A DNA stretch of 64,000 nt from Persephonella sp. KM09-Lau-8. GTDB lineage: Bacteria > Aquificota > Aquificia > Aquificales > Hydrogenothermaceae. How positions within the stretch are numbered: the stretch's first letter is position 1; every line of letters begins with the position of its first letter. The notes below the pieces were generated by a model. It searched no databases and had not been told where the DNA came from. It saw nothing but the letters and a program-made list of their open reading frames with translations. The translations under genes were made by a program, and so were the position numbers. The DNA is taken from NCBI RefSeq assembly GCF_000703085.1, contig NZ_JNLL01000001.1, positions 930,001-994,000 on the forward strand, given 5' to 3'. Of this stretch, positions 45,205-54,976 are shown piece after piece.

Positions 45205-46359
45205 GTGAAAATAGAATTTTTCTCAGATAAAGAGAAATGGCTTTTCGGATATAAATATATAACTATAAACAAGCCTGTATATAGGGCTATTTATAAAAGT
45301 AATATATTAATCATCAATGATAAAATCTTCAAAACAACAAATCCACTACCGATACTTGAAAAACTTATCCTGAAAAACAAGCTCTTCGCAGCTGGATTTA
45401 TATCCTATGATTACAAAAAGCATTTATTCACTGAAAAATTTCATAAAAGAGATGATATTGGGTTACCTGAAATCTATATGATTCTTTTCAAATTCAAAAA
45501 TTTTGAACCTCAACTGAAAAAAGGGAAAAATTATTCCTCACAGATAAAAAAAATAAAACTTCCAGACAAAAATAGGTTTATTAAAATAGTCCAAAAAGCC
45601 AAGGAATACATATCAGAAGGAGACATTTATCAGGTAAATCTTGCCCATAGAATAGAAATAGAAGGATTTTTTAACACAGACCAAATTTTCAGAAATCTTA
45701 TCGAGTATCAGCCTGCTTCTTATCTGATGCATATACAGGAAAAGGATTTTTCTCTTATATCTGGCTCAATGGAGCTTTTTCTGGAAAAAACAGGCAATAA
45801 AATATATACCAAACCTATAAAAGGAACCCGTCCTGTTGGGAAAAATTACTACAACGAGCTTTTAAACTCAGAAAAGGAAAGGGCAGAAAATCTCATGATA
45901 ACAGACCTTATGAGAAATGACCTTGGGAGAATAGCTGTTGCAGGGTCTGTCCATGTTGAGAAATTATTTGATATTGAGGAATATAACTCTTTGCTACAAA
46001 TGGTTTCTACAGTATCAGCAGAAATAGATGAAAACACACTATTTAGCCATATCATAAAAAACACATTTCCCCCTGGCTCTGTAACAGGTGCCCCTAAAAA
46101 AAGGGCAATTGAGATTATTGACGAACTTGAGGAGCACAGAAGGGGAGTTTACTGCGGGATAACATTTTTAATTAAACCTAACCTCGATTTTGTATCAAGT
46201 GTGGCAATTAGACAGAGTATTTTCAAAAAAAACAGAGCATATATTTATGTTGGAAGTGGAATAGTAGCCGACTCTGACCCGAAAAGCGAGTATCAGGAAA
46301 CAATCCTAAAAGCAAAGGCAAATCTACAGGCTATGGGATTAAAACTTGATATTCTCTGA
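45205..46359 (+). CDS. pabB: aminodeoxychorismate synthase component I (PabB-like chorismate-binding enzyme)
   Basis: The 384-residue protein has the chorismate-binding fold: EGDIYQVNLAHR, KPIKGTRPVG, MITDLMRNDLGRIA, VSTVSAEI, FPPGSVTGAPKKRA and YVGSGIVADSDP. The motif usually SPElF is here SGSMELFLE. It most likely makes 4-amino-4-deoxychorismate for folate with a glutamine amidotransferase that is not adjacent. The start is a GTG at 45205 behind GGAAGGAAGA. It is divergent from the FliM-like gene and its end overlaps the recombinase gene by 21 bases. Confidence 0.85.
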   Translation: MKIEFFSDKEKWLFGYKYITINKPVYRAIYKSNILIINDKIFKTTNPLPILEKLILKNKLFAAGFISYDYKKHLFTEKFHKRDDIGLPEIYMILFKFKNFEPQLKKGKNYSSQIKKIKLPDKNRFIKIVQKAKEYISEGDIYQVNLAHRIEIEGFFNTDQIFRNLIEYQPASYLMHIQEKDFSLISGSMELFLEKTGNKIYTKPIKGTRPVGKNYYNELLNSEKERAENLMITDLMRNDLGRIAVAGSVHVEKLFDIEEYNSLLQMVSTVSAEIDENTLFSHIIKNTFPPGSVTGAPKKRAIEIIDELEEHRRGVYCGITFLIKPNLDFVSSVAIRQSIFKKNRAYIYVGSGIVADSDPKSEYQETILKAKANLQAMGLKLDIL

Positions 46360-47217
46360 AAGGGCTTTGGTAGCTTTCAGAAGCTGCTTCTGGCCAACCT
46401 TTGCATATCTTGCTGTTGTAATAGGAGAAGCATGGCCTAAAAGCTCCTGAATAATCCTCAGTTCAGCTCCAGATTGTAGCGCAATAGTTGCAGCTGTATG
46501 CCTGAGTTTATGGGGATGCAGGGATAGACCTGCTCTTTTTCCTATATTTACAATCATCTTCCACAGGGAATAGTAAGAGATAGGAAATACCTGTGGCGAG
46601 TTATTAAACTTCAGATACTCTATAAACAATTTCATAGGCTCACCTGTTATTGGAACTTCCCGCTCTTTATCTCCTTTTCCTGTAACCCTTATATACATAA
46701 TATCTTCTTCAGAAAAATCTGTGTTATAAATGGCATTCACATTAAAAATCTTTCCCTCTTTTTCCAGCAAAATATTATCCCGTTTTATTCCTAATAGCTC
46801 AGATGCCCTAAGCCCTGTTGTGAGCATAATAACCACAATAACCCTTTCTGTTAATGTTTTTGTTGCGTTTATAACCCTTTTTATCTCTTCGTGAGATAAG
46901 GCAGAAGGTATTTTCTGGGATATTTTCGGTCTATGGGAACGGGTTATTGGGGATGAGCTTACTATCTCTAAATCTATCAGATACTCAAAAAATGAGTTTA
47001 TACAGGCAAGCTTTCTAGCAATTGTTGAGGATTTTTTTCTGTTTGATTGCAGAACCATTCTAAATTTTGCAATATCAGCCTTTGTTACCTTTTCTACATC
47101 TTTATCCCCAACAATCTGAGCAAACTGCTTAAGGTCAGACCTGTAGTTCTTTATTGTATGTGGGGACTTATCGGATATATAAGATAAAAACAGCTCAACA
47201 CATTCGGAAATTTTCAT
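46339..47217 (-). CDS. tyrosine recombinase, XerC/XerD/XerA type
   Basis: The 292-residue integrase has an N-terminal SAM-like DNA-binding domain (1-95) and a C-terminal catalytic domain with all expected residues: R137 (GLRASE), K181 (GKGDK), H236 and R239 (HPHKLRH), H262 (GHASP) and Y271 (ARYAK). The size and compactness fit a chromosome-dimer-resolving Xer protein rather than a phage integrase. No integrated element is seen beside it. It is probably cytoplasmic and acts at a dif-like site. Confidence 0.88.
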   Translation of the reverse strand: MKISECVELFLSYISDKSPHTIKNYRSDLKQFAQIVGDKDVEKVTKADIAKFRMVLQSNRKKSSTIARKLACINSFFEYLIDLEIVSSSPITRSHRPKISQKIPSALSHEEIKRVINATKTLTERVIVVIMLTTGLRASELLGIKRDNILLEKEGKIFNVNAIYNTDFSEEDIMYIRVTGKGDKEREVPITGEPMKLFIEYLKFNNSPQVFPISYYSLWKMIVNIGKRAGLSLHPHKLRHTAATIALQSGAELRIIQELLGHASPITTARYAKVGQKQLLKATKALSENIKF

Positions 47218-47282
47218 CTTGCCAAACTACCTATAAATATTAAAATTTATAATACCATTAAAACAACTTTTTGAGGATTTAA

Positions 47283-47822
47283 ATGGGTATCGAAGCAAAA
47301 CATTTACCCAGATACACAATAGATGATTATAAGCAATGGGAAGGTGATTGGGAGCTTATAGAAGGAACTGCTTATGCTATGGCTCCATCTCCATTAGGTA
47401 GACATCAGAAAGTTGCCTTTGAAATAGGAAGGCAGATAGCAAATCAACTGGAAAAATGCAATAAAAATTGTAAAGTTTACCCTGAGCTTGACTGGATTAT
47501 ATCAGAAGATACTGTAGTCAGGCCTGATTTAATCGTAATATGCAAAGATATAGAGGAGTACTTAAAGGAAACTCCTGAAATAGTTGTTGAAGTAGTTTCA
47601 AAATCAACAGCATACAAAGATGAGCATATAAAATTTGAGATATACGAAAGGGAAAAAGTGCCCTTTTATATTCTGGCCTATCCGGATATTAAAAAGGTAA
47701 GGGTTTTTCAGCTTGTAAATGGAAAATTTGATAAATATTTTGATGGTGAAGATGGCTTTCTTGAAATTAGTTTAAAAAATGGCTGCAAGGCTAAAATAGA
47801 TATAAAAGAACTTTTTGCTTGA
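47283..47822 (+). CDS. Uma2-family (DUF820) putative endonuclease
   Basis: The 179-residue protein has a PD-(D/E)XK-like core with P81-D82 (VVRPDLIVI), E103 (EIVVEVVSKST), and D113 and K117 in the following helix. The N-terminus YTIDDYKQWEGDWELIEG is characteristic of Uma2 proteins. The family is abundant in cyanobacteria and often linked to mobile or toxin-like contexts, but its substrate is not established. It stands alone, convergent with ubiX, close to a tyrosine recombinase gene. Confidence 0.82.
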   Translation: MGIEAKHLPRYTIDDYKQWEGDWELIEGTAYAMAPSPLGRHQKVAFEIGRQIANQLEKCNKNCKVYPELDWIISEDTVVRPDLIVICKDIEEYLKETPEIVVEVVSKSTAYKDEHIKFEIYEREKVPFYILAYPDIKKVRVFQLVNGKFDKYFDGEDGFLEISLKNGCKAKIDIKELFA

Positions 47823-48395
47823 TTATCCCTGCCATCTTTTGTATAAATTGTGCTTTATTCCGAAACTATCCAGCACCTTACCAACAACAAAATCAACCAT
47901 ATCTTCTATTGTTTGAGGTTTATGATAAAATCCTGGAGAAGCCACCGAAACAATAGCACCTGCCTGTGTAATCCTTTCCATATTCTGTAAATGTATCAGG
48001 GATAAAGGCATTTCCCTGACAAGCAGATATAGTTTTTTTCTCTCCTTCAACGCAACATCACAAACTCTATGAATTAGATTGTTAGATAATCCATTTGCAA
48101 TAGCTCCTAATGTTCCTGTAGAACAGGGGGCGATAATAACCCCTTCTGTCTGCACAAGTTTAGAACCGCTTGCCACAGAGGCATATATCTGGTCCTGAGA
48201 ATAAAAATTACAGTTTTCAGGTAGATTTTTTAAAAATTTATCTTTTGAAATATCTATTTCTTTCTCCATAACGGTGAAAGCACTATCTGACACAATAAGA
48301 TGGACTATAAAATCTTTAGACAATATCTCAAGAAGCCGTAACCCATAAACAGTTCCACTTGCTCCTGTGATACACAAAACAATTTCCTTTTCCAT
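47823..48395 (-). CDS. ubiX: flavin prenyltransferase UbiX
   Basis: The product is 190 residues from ATG 48395, or 195 if the ATG at 48410 is used; neither has a good ribosome binding site. The protein starts with CITGASGTVYGLRLLE, the flavin-binding loop, and has VSDSAF, APCSTGTLGAIANGLSNNLI and VREMPLSLIHLQNM, all typical. It prenylates FMN to make the cofactor of UbiD-type decarboxylases used in quinone synthesis. UbiD is not in the window. The gene is convergent with the Uma2 gene. Confidence 0.9.
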   Translation of the reverse strand: MEKEIVLCITGASGTVYGLRLLEILSKDFIVHLIVSDSAFTVMEKEIDISKDKFLKNLPENCNFYSQDQIYASVASGSKLVQTEGVIIAPCSTGTLGAIANGLSNNLIHRVCDVALKERKKLYLLVREMPLSLIHLQNMERITQAGAIVSVASPGFYHKPQTIEDMVDFVVGKVLDSFGIKHNLYKRWQG

Positions 48396-48471
48396 ACTGG
48401 AATGATACATATTTTTGAGTTGTATATCAATGGGATATAATAAATCTGAGATATAGAAGGAGGTAATATAA

Positions 48472-49038
48472 ATAGAAAACTTAGAGCAGTTTCTTCAACA
48501 TTACGGATATATCGCCGTATTTGTAGGCACATTTTTAGAGGGTGAACTATTTTTGCTGGTTGTAGGGTTTTTCATAAAAATGAAACTGCTCAATCCATAC
48601 ATATCCCTTGTTTCTGCAATGGCAGGGGCTTTTCTGCATGAACTTTTGTATTTTTTTGCAGGAAAATGGAAAGGTCGCCAGATTTTATTACGGAACAGGC
48701 ATACCCGTAGGGAATACCGAAGGGCAAAAAAACTTTTACAAAAATATGGGGTGCTGTCTATTTTTATAATCAGATTTTTATATGGAATGAGAATTGTTCC
48801 TATGATGCTGATGGGTGCCACAGGCTTTGGCACAGGTAAATTTATATTTTTTAATCTGATATCACTTTTCTTCTGGGCGGTTATTTATCTATCTATCGGA
48901 TACTTTTTTGGAAAAGCAGCAGAGCATTTCTTTGGACAGGCAAAGGAATACTACTTTGCGGCAGTAGCATTCCTTATTCTTGTGTTATTTGTTGTTCTTA
49001 TATACCCCAAATTAATGGACAAATGGAAAAAAGCCTGA
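48472..49038 (+). CDS. DedA-family membrane protein with probable ATA start
   Basis: The product is 188 residues. Family members begin with a stretch like LEQFLQHYGYIAVFVGTFLEG ahead of FLLVVGFF; this stretch is in frame but begins with ATA at 48472, directly after an in-frame TAA, and no ATG, GTG or TTG lies between it and 48553. GGAGG sits 8 bases upstream of the ATA. The rest matches DedA: RRAKKLLQKYGVLSIFIIRFLYGMRIVPMMLMGATG and several membrane segments. DedA proteins act as flippases for undecaprenyl phosphate or phospholipids. The gene is convergent with the stress-protein gene. Confidence 0.78.
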   Translation: MENLEQFLQHYGYIAVFVGTFLEGELFLLVVGFFIKMKLLNPYISLVSAMAGAFLHELLYFFAGKWKGRQILLRNRHTRREYRRAKKLLQKYGVLSIFIIRFLYGMRIVPMMLMGATGFGTGKFIFFNLISLFFWAVIYLSIGYFFGKAAEHFFGQAKEYYFAAVAFLILVLFVVLIYPKLMDKWKKA

Positions 49039-49473
49039 TTATTTAACAACCAGAACTGACTGGTTTGCATATTTAACAAGGTTTCCGGCCGTTGTTCCAA
49101 GAAGCATTCTTTTGAAACCACCAACACCCCTGTGTCCTACAACAATCAAATCACAGCCATTATCATCAGCATAAGCCATTAACTCCTCTGCCGGTTCCCC
49201 TTCAAGAACTTTTGTAATTGCTTCAACACCCCTTTGTGCTGCGATTTCTTTTGCTTCTTTTAGGTATTTTTCTTCTTTTGAAATCTCTTCCTTTTCATAC
49301 TCTTCTATTTCTTCAGGAGGAATATAATCTATTGCAGCAAATTCAAAAGGTCTAACAACCCCAACTATGTGCAGCTCACTTCCACAACTTTTTGCAAGGT
49401 CTATAGCTTTATCAAGGGCTTTTTTACTGGACTCTGAACCATCATAACCAACGAGAATTTTTTTATAGGACAT
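49039..49473 (-). CDS. universal stress protein (UspA family)
   Basis: The 144-residue protein has the UspA fold: KKILVGYDGSESSKKAL at the start and the ATP-binding motif GHRGVGGFKRMLLGTTAGNLV at the end (G-x2-G-x9-G-T). It probably binds ATP, and the role is in stress survival. AAGGAGG lies 9 bases upstream of its ATG. It is a single gene, convergent with dedA. Confidence 0.92.
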   Translation of the reverse strand: MSYKKILVGYDGSESSKKALDKAIDLAKSCGSELHIVGVVRPFEFAAIDYIPPEEIEEYEKEEISKEEKYLKEAKEIAAQRGVEAITKVLEGEPAEELMAYADDNGCDLIVVGHRGVGGFKRMLLGTTAGNLVKYANQSVLVVK

Positions 49474-49531
49474 TTTGTGTTCCTCCTTAATTGAATCGAC
49501 CTTTTTAGTTTATCATACTGGGAGATAATCT

Positions 49532-50362
49532 TTAAAATTGTTGCTTCTGAACCGAATTTCCAGATTCTGTTTTTTCATTAACCACTTTATAAGCCAAAGC
49601 ATAATAATTTGACATAAAAAACAACATATATAGATATACAAAAGAATAAACAATAGAAATATATAAATAATTTAGAACCAATAAAGCATTAAATTCATTT
49701 TCATCTAAAGTTTCCAGTGCAGGAAATGTCGGAATTAAAGATATAGCAAATACAATACCCACCACCAGAATAACTAAAAAAGCCTTCAAAGAAAGAACAA
49801 AATACTTTAGATTGAAAAGCACCTTTTTCAGCTCAGAAGGAAAAGCAAAAGAGAACATTGTTTTCAGAGCATCTTCAAATGTTTCTGACCTTAAAGCAAT
49901 TTTACCTATGATATAAGGATACATATAAAACATAATAGAAATTACAACTAAAAATGGTAAAACATATAAAGCATCATAAAAATCTAAATTACCTCCTGTT
50001 GCACCTTTAAAAATAATAAGAAATATAGGAAGAAAAACCAAAATAAAAGAAATAACCATAATTATAATAAATCCAAGAAAAACAGCAGTGGCTTTAATTA
50101 TTTCATCGAAAAGGAGCTTTTTAAATTCCAGTGAAGCCAATTTATTTTTATATTCCTGTTGTGAAAAACTTTCATCAAAGATTTTTGCTATCTTTAAAGA
50201 TGCTGAAAAAAACACAATCTCTATCAGTATAGTAATATTTCCAATAATAGGAATAAAAGATATTATTGTTGTCCCCAACATTAGAAAAAACAATATCCAG
50301 AATAATTTTGGAATTCCAAAAACAGAAAAAGCCCAGCCCCAAACATCCTTAAAATTTTTCAT
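49532..50362 (-). CDS. hypothetical multi-span membrane protein
   Basis: This 276-residue protein has about five or six membrane segments (near 15-35, 95-120, 135-155, 185-210, 235-255) and otherwise only short loops. The pattern is like generic DUF-type or glycerophosphoryl-diester-like membrane proteins, but I do not recognise a family. It follows leuS on the same strand by 18 bases, so it may be cotranscribed. No function is proposed. Confidence 0.55.
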   Translation of the reverse strand: MKNFKDVWGWAFSVFGIPKLFWILFFLMLGTTIISFIPIIGNITILIEIVFFSASLKIAKIFDESFSQQEYKNKLASLEFKKLLFDEIIKATAVFLGFIIIMVISFILVFLPIFLIIFKGATGGNLDFYDALYVLPFLVVISIMFYMYPYIIGKIALRSETFEDALKTMFSFAFPSELKKVLFNLKYFVLSLKAFLVILVVGIVFAISLIPTFPALETLDENEFNALLVLNYLYISIVYSFVYLYMLFFMSNYYALAYKVVNEKTESGNSVQKQQF

Positions 50363-50380
50363 CCCCCTCCCCTTTCCCGA

Positions 50381-53065
50381 TTACTTAACAACTATATTTA
50401 AGATTTTTCCTTTTATAAAAATAACCTTAACTATATTTTTTCCCTCTGTCCATTTTTTGACATTCTCATTTTCAAATGCAATGTTTTTAACGGTTTCCTC
50501 GTCAGCATCTGCAGGCACAGTTATTTTAGCTCTAACTTTACCATTAATCTGAACTGGAATTTCTTTTGTTTTTTCCACCAGTGCTTCTTCATCTGGCTCA
50601 GGAAATTTTTGTTCAATTGTATAACCGTTGTTTCCAATTGTTCTCCATAGCTCATCTGCAATAAATGGTGTAAATGGAGAAAGCATAAGAATGAGATTTT
50701 CTATAGCCTCCCTTAAAAGCTTTTTGTTTTCTCCTTTATAGGAGGTAAGCTCATTCATAAGCTCCATAACAGCTGCTATCGCAGTATTAAACTGATATTC
50801 TCTGGTTATATCATCATTTACTTTTTTGATTGTCTGGTGGAGCTTTCTTCTGAGTTTCTGGTCTTCTTCAGGCAGATTTTTAAAGTCTTCTTTTGTATAG
50901 GATACTCCTTTTATTTTTTCTACTTTGTCATTTACAAAATTCCACACTCTTCTTAAAAATCTATGTGCCCCCTCTATGCCGCTATCTGTCCATGCAAAGC
51001 TATTTTGAGGTGGTGCAGCAAATAATGTATAAAGTCTAACTGTATCAGCCCCATATTTTGCTATCATCTCATCAGGGTCAACTGTGTTATGCTTGGATTT
51101 GGACATTTTATCTGCTTTTCCATATTCCTCCTCAAGCTCTTTGAGTTTTTCCATAGGCAGACCAAGTTTTTCAAATATTAGTTTGGCATTATCATTTATT
51201 GTTAAATGGTTTTCCTCAAGCCACTGTTTTATAGTTTTGTTTTCTGTTTTGTCTATATTATATTTGGCGAAAAGTTCTGTAAGAGTTGAATTCTCGGTGA
51301 GCCCTAATATCTCAAGGAGTTTTTCTATCTTTATCCATTTTTTAAGAACCATTCCCTGAGTTAAAAGCTGTGTGAATGGTTCTTTCACATCTACAAGACC
51401 TATTTCTTTGAGGAATTTTGTGAAAAATCTTGAGTAAAGCAGGTGGAGAACTGCATGCTCAATTCCACCTATATAAAGGTCAACAGGCATCCAGTAATCT
51501 GCCTTTTCCTTATCAAATGGTGCTTTATCGTTGTGAGGATCGCAGTATCTAAGGAAATACCATGAACTATCTATAAATGTGTCCATTGTGTCTGTTTCTC
51601 TTCTTGCAGGCTTTCCACATTTTGGACAGGTTGTATTTACAAACTCCTCAACCTTTTCCAGTGGATTACCCATTCCTGTAAACTCAACATTTTCAGGAAG
51701 AACTACAGGAAGGTCTTCCTCAGGAACAGGAACTATTCCACACTCATCGCAGTATATAACTGGGATAGGTGTTCCCCAGTATCTTTGCCTTGATATATTC
51801 CAGTCTCTAAGCCTGAAGTTTATAGTTTTTTCTCCTATACCTTTTTTCTCAAGCTCCTGAGTGATTTTTTCTTTGGCTTCTTCTGATGATAATCCATCAA
51901 ATCCGTTAGAGTTGATTAAAATGCCTTCCTCTGTAAAAGCCTCTTTTTCGTAATCCCATTCTCCTTCAACAGGCTTTATAACAGGTTTTATAGGAATACC
52001 GTATTTTTTAGCAAATTCATGGTCTCTCTCATCATGGGCTGGAACAGCCATAATAGCTCCTGTTCCGTATCCCCAGAGGATATAGTTCGCTATCCAGATA
52101 GGGACTTTTTCATTGGTTAGCGGATTTATGGCATATCTACCTGTGAAAACACCTTCTTTTTCATCAATGATGTTTCTATCCCTTGTGGACATTGAGAGAT
52201 ATTTGTTTACAAATGCTTCAACTTCTTCTTCATAATCTGTTCCTTTTGCAAGCTCTACTGCAAGGGGATGTTCAGGGGCTAAAGCCATAAATGTAACACC
52301 AAAAATTGTGTCTGGTCTTGTGGTGAAAACCTCTAAAACAGATGTTGAATTCTCTATAGGAAATCTAATTGTCGCTCCAATAGATTTTCCTATCCAGTTC
52401 TTTTGCATAGTAAGAACAGCCTCAGGCCATTTACCTTTTAACTCCTCAAGGTCATCAAGAAGAACTTCAGCATAATCTGTTATCCTGAGAAACCATGAGG
52501 GTATCTCTTTTTGAACAACAGGTGTATCACATCTCCAGCATCTTCCCTCTATAACCTGCTCATTTGCTAAAACAGTCATATCATGGGGGCACCAGTTAAC
52601 TACTGCTGATTTTCTGTATGCAATACCTTTTTCAAGCATTTTTAGGAAAATCCACTGGTTCCATCTGTAGTATTCTGGAGAGCAGGTTGTTACTTCCCTA
52701 TCCCAGTCATAAGAAAAACCAAGTCTTTTAAGCTCTTTTTTCATATAATCAATATTTTCATAAGTCCATTTTGCAGGATGGACACCGCTTTTTATTGCTG
52801 CATTTTCAGCAGGCATTCCAAAAGCATCCCATCCCATTGGGTGAAGAGTGTTTTTACCTTTCATTCTAAGGTATCTATTTACAACATCACCAATGGCGTA
52901 ATTCCTGACATGTCCCATATGAATTCTTCCAGATGGGTAAGGGAACATTTCTAAAACATAAAACTTTTCTTTATCTAACTTTTCTTCTGTCTTAAAAACA
53001 TTGTTTTCTTCCCATTCTTTAAGAAGTTTTTCTTCTATCTGGGAAAAGTTGTATTCTCTGTTCAA
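50381..53065 (-). CDS. leuS: leucyl-tRNA synthetase (single chain)
   Basis: The product is 894 residues from TTG 53065, chosen because AGGAGG lies 7 bases upstream; a longer start at 53083 would precede that site. The class I synthetase has HMGH (49-52), the editing CP1 domain (about 220-410), the zinc-like CxxC pairs (CDECG, CPKCG) and KMSKS (653-657). A polar, charged insertion of about 75 residues (575-652) precedes KMSKS, where other bacteria have a leucine-specific domain. In Aquifex the enzyme is split into two chains in about this region (established knowledge, from memory). It charges tRNA(Leu). Confidence 0.96.
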   Translation of the reverse strand: MNREYNFSQIEEKLLKEWEENNVFKTEEKLDKEKFYVLEMFPYPSGRIHMGHVRNYAIGDVVNRYLRMKGKNTLHPMGWDAFGMPAENAAIKSGVHPAKWTYENIDYMKKELKRLGFSYDWDREVTTCSPEYYRWNQWIFLKMLEKGIAYRKSAVVNWCPHDMTVLANEQVIEGRCWRCDTPVVQKEIPSWFLRITDYAEVLLDDLEELKGKWPEAVLTMQKNWIGKSIGATIRFPIENSTSVLEVFTTRPDTIFGVTFMALAPEHPLAVELAKGTDYEEEVEAFVNKYLSMSTRDRNIIDEKEGVFTGRYAINPLTNEKVPIWIANYILWGYGTGAIMAVPAHDERDHEFAKKYGIPIKPVIKPVEGEWDYEKEAFTEEGILINSNGFDGLSSEEAKEKITQELEKKGIGEKTINFRLRDWNISRQRYWGTPIPVIYCDECGIVPVPEEDLPVVLPENVEFTGMGNPLEKVEEFVNTTCPKCGKPARRETDTMDTFIDSSWYFLRYCDPHNDKAPFDKEKADYWMPVDLYIGGIEHAVLHLLYSRFFTKFLKEIGLVDVKEPFTQLLTQGMVLKKWIKIEKLLEILGLTENSTLTELFAKYNIDKTENKTIKQWLEENHLTINDNAKLIFEKLGLPMEKLKELEEEYGKADKMSKSKHNTVDPDEMIAKYGADTVRLYTLFAAPPQNSFAWTDSGIEGAHRFLRRVWNFVNDKVEKIKGVSYTKEDFKNLPEEDQKLRRKLHQTIKKVNDDITREYQFNTAIAAVMELMNELTSYKGENKKLLREAIENLILMLSPFTPFIADELWRTIGNNGYTIEQKFPEPDEEALVEKTKEIPVQINGKVRAKITVPADADEETVKNIAFENENVKKWTEGKNIVKVIFIKGKILNIVVK

Positions 53066-53156
53066 AGAAAGTCCTCCTGACAATTATTTAGCCAATAAGA
53101 TATTATAAAATATTTGTTATATTATTATCTTCAAATAACTATGGCGAGGTGAGAAA

Positions 53157-53954
53157 TTGAAAAGATTTCTAATAGTGTTTCTGTGTATATTCTCAATCAG
53201 TTTTGCAGACACTCTGATTTTAACTAAAGGTAAATATGCAACCTATATTCAAGAAGAAGAATTTATGGTGGCTCAGGGGGAAAATCTTATTGGCCCCATA
53301 TCTATTCTTCCTATTGGAGATTACAATGCAATTAAGATATCAACAACAGGTGGTTCAACAATCAGCAGCTACATTCTGGAAAAAACTTCTCTAAACTGGA
53401 AAAAAAATCTCATAGGAAAACATGTAACAATTGAGGGAGAAGGCAGAATAATCAGAGGAGATGTTATCTCAATTAACGGCAAATACATTACAATAAATTC
53501 TAAAAAAGGATTTATGGTTACAACTCTCCCTGAATTCCCTTCCAGAATATCTTCACCTGAAAGATGGGAAGAACTTTTTTCTCCCCAAATAACATTAAAA
53601 GTAAATTCAGATGAAGCAAAATCTGAAATATTCAAAATAAAATATCCAATTCAGGGGATAAGCTGGAAAGTTCATTATATTCTGGATATAAAAAATAGAA
53701 AAAAATACTTAACAGGATATCTAATCATAGACAACAACACAGTAGTTGATTTTAGGAAGGTTAACCTTATTATCTGGGAAATGAAAAACAAAAAATTTTC
53801 GGAAATATCCATACCTCCTCACACAGAAAAAAGGATAAAAATAATCCAGCAGGAAATAAACCAGCGTATTTCCGGTCTGATTAACGGAGAAGTTTCTGTT
53901 TATAAAAACGGTATATTTGTCAAAAACACAACTTTGTCTGCTGTCCTTCCATAA
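53157..53954 (+). CDS. exported DUF4139-like protein
   Basis: The 265-residue protein has a signal peptide (1-17, MKRFLIVFLCIFSISFA), an N-terminal beta-rich region and a segment GISWKVHYILDI...LTGYLIIDNNT that resembles the DUF4139 domain of mucoidy-inhibitor-like proteins. A TTG start at 53157 is preceded by GAGGTGAG. It is probably periplasmic with unknown role. Its stop overlaps the rsmI ATG by one base (TAATG), so the two genes are coupled. This family is uncertain. Confidence 0.55.
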   Translation: MKRFLIVFLCIFSISFADTLILTKGKYATYIQEEEFMVAQGENLIGPISILPIGDYNAIKISTTGGSTISSYILEKTSLNWKKNLIGKHVTIEGEGRIIRGDVISINGKYITINSKKGFMVTTLPEFPSRISSPERWEELFSPQITLKVNSDEAKSEIFKIKYPIQGISWKVHYILDIKNRKKYLTGYLIIDNNTVVDFRKVNLIIWEMKNKKFSEISIPPHTEKRIKIIQQEINQRISGLINGEVSVYKNGIFVKNTTLSAVLP

Positions 53955-54781
53955 TGGGAACGCTTTATGTTGTTGCAACCCCAATAGGAAATCTAAAAGA
54001 TATTACATTTAGAGCTATAGAAGTCTTAAAATCAGTGAATATAATAGCCTGTGAGGATACAAGGGTAACCCACAGGCTACTTTCCCATTACTCAATTACA
54101 GGAAAAAAACTTATTTCTTACCATGAACATAATGAAGAAGAAACAGCCAAAAAACTTGTTTCTTTGCTGGAAAAGGAAGATATAGCCCTTGTATCTGATG
54201 CCGGCACTCCCTGTATATCTGACCCAGGATACAGAGTGGTAAAACTGGCTTGGGAAAAAGGTTATCAGGTTGTTCCGATACCGGGAGCATTTGCAGGAGC
54301 AGTGGCATTATCAGCTTCGGGGCTTCCAACAGACAGATTTTTGTTTGAAGGATTTTTACCTAATAAAAAAGAAAAAAAGCTAAAAAGATTAGAAGAACTG
54401 ATAAATTTGGAAATTACTTTTATTTTATATGAAAGCCCCAAAAGAGTTTTAAGTACCCTCCAAATAATAAATGAACTTGCCCCTGCATCTGATATTGTAG
54501 TGGCAAAAGAACTTACAAAAATCCATGAAAAATTCTTCAGAGGAAAACCTGCACAGGTTATACAGGAATTAAGCTCAAAAGAGGAATACCTGAAAGGTGA
54601 ATTTGTAATAATATGCCATCCTGTTGTAGAAAAACAGATAGATATCGAAGAAATAGAAAAAACAATAAAAGAACTTTACCAGCAAGGATTAAAATCCAAA
54701 GAAATAGCAAAAATAATATCCCAGCAATACAAAATCTCTAAAAACAAGGCTTATCAAATGGTGATAAAAGTTATTTCTTAA
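53954..54781 (+). CDS. rsmI: 16S rRNA (cytidine(1402)-2'-O)-methyltransferase
   Basis: The 275-residue protein belongs to the tetrapyrrole-methylase-fold RsmI family. Motifs are LYVVATPIGNLKDITFRA, ACEDTRVTHRLL, LVSDAGTPCISDPGYRV, ALSASGLPTDRFLFEGFLP and YESPKRV. It 2'-O-methylates C1402 in 16S rRNA using S-adenosylmethionine, tuning decoding. Its start overlaps the preceding stop. The C-terminal extension (about 230-275) ends in a helix-turn-helix-like segment (SKEIAKIISQQYKISKNKAY). Confidence 0.93.
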   Translation: MGTLYVVATPIGNLKDITFRAIEVLKSVNIIACEDTRVTHRLLSHYSITGKKLISYHEHNEEETAKKLVSLLEKEDIALVSDAGTPCISDPGYRVVKLAWEKGYQVVPIPGAFAGAVALSASGLPTDRFLFEGFLPNKKEKKLKRLEELINLEITFILYESPKRVLSTLQIINELAPASDIVVAKELTKIHEKFFRGKPAQVIQELSSKEEYLKGEFVIICHPVVEKQIDIEEIEKTIKELYQQGLKSKEIAKIISQQYKISKNKAYQMVIKVIS

Positions 54782-54844
54782 ATCTTAGATTTTTCCTGAA
54801 ACAAACCAAAAATGTTTTCCATAATAAACAAATTATACCAAATT

Positions 54845-54864
54845 TTGTTTAGCGCGATAAACAA
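54845..54864. repeat. inverted repeat with 6-base GC-rich centre in convergent gap
   Basis: TTGTTTA and TAAACAA flank GCGCGA in the 195-base gap between convergent rsmI and the RND operon. With 11-base arms 8 of 11 positions are symmetric. The layout (arm-6-arm) recalls a Xer recombination site, but it could be a terminator for rsmI or chance in A/T-rich DNA. The rest of the gap holds only A/T-rich sequence and the terminator at 54944. Confidence 0.3.
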
Positions 54865-54943
54865 TTTAAAGGGAATTTATATATTATAAAACCGAATATT
54901 TTTGTCTAAAGGCATTGGGGAATAAGTTTGAAAATTATGAATT

Positions 54944-54970
54944 TAAAATAAAAGGGGCAAAGACGCCCCT
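54944..54970 (-). terminator. intrinsic terminator of the RND efflux operon
   Basis: On the minus strand AGGGGC-GTCTTT-GCCCCT forms a G/C-rich 6-bp stem, followed by TTTTATTTT. It begins 7 bases after the RND transporter stop codon. This is a textbook rho-independent terminator. Confidence 0.85.
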
Positions 54971-54976
54971 ATATGA

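Noticed and set aside
46339-47822. Integrated mobile element around the tyrosine recombinase and Uma2 gene
   Set aside because: No terminal repeats, att duplication or other mobile genes; the recombinase looks like a housekeeping Xer protein.
50088-50552. 154-codon plus-strand open frame across leuS and the neighbouring membrane gene
   Set aside because: It spans the ends of two well-supported minus-strand genes, and its composition is the reverse complement of hydrophobic helices.
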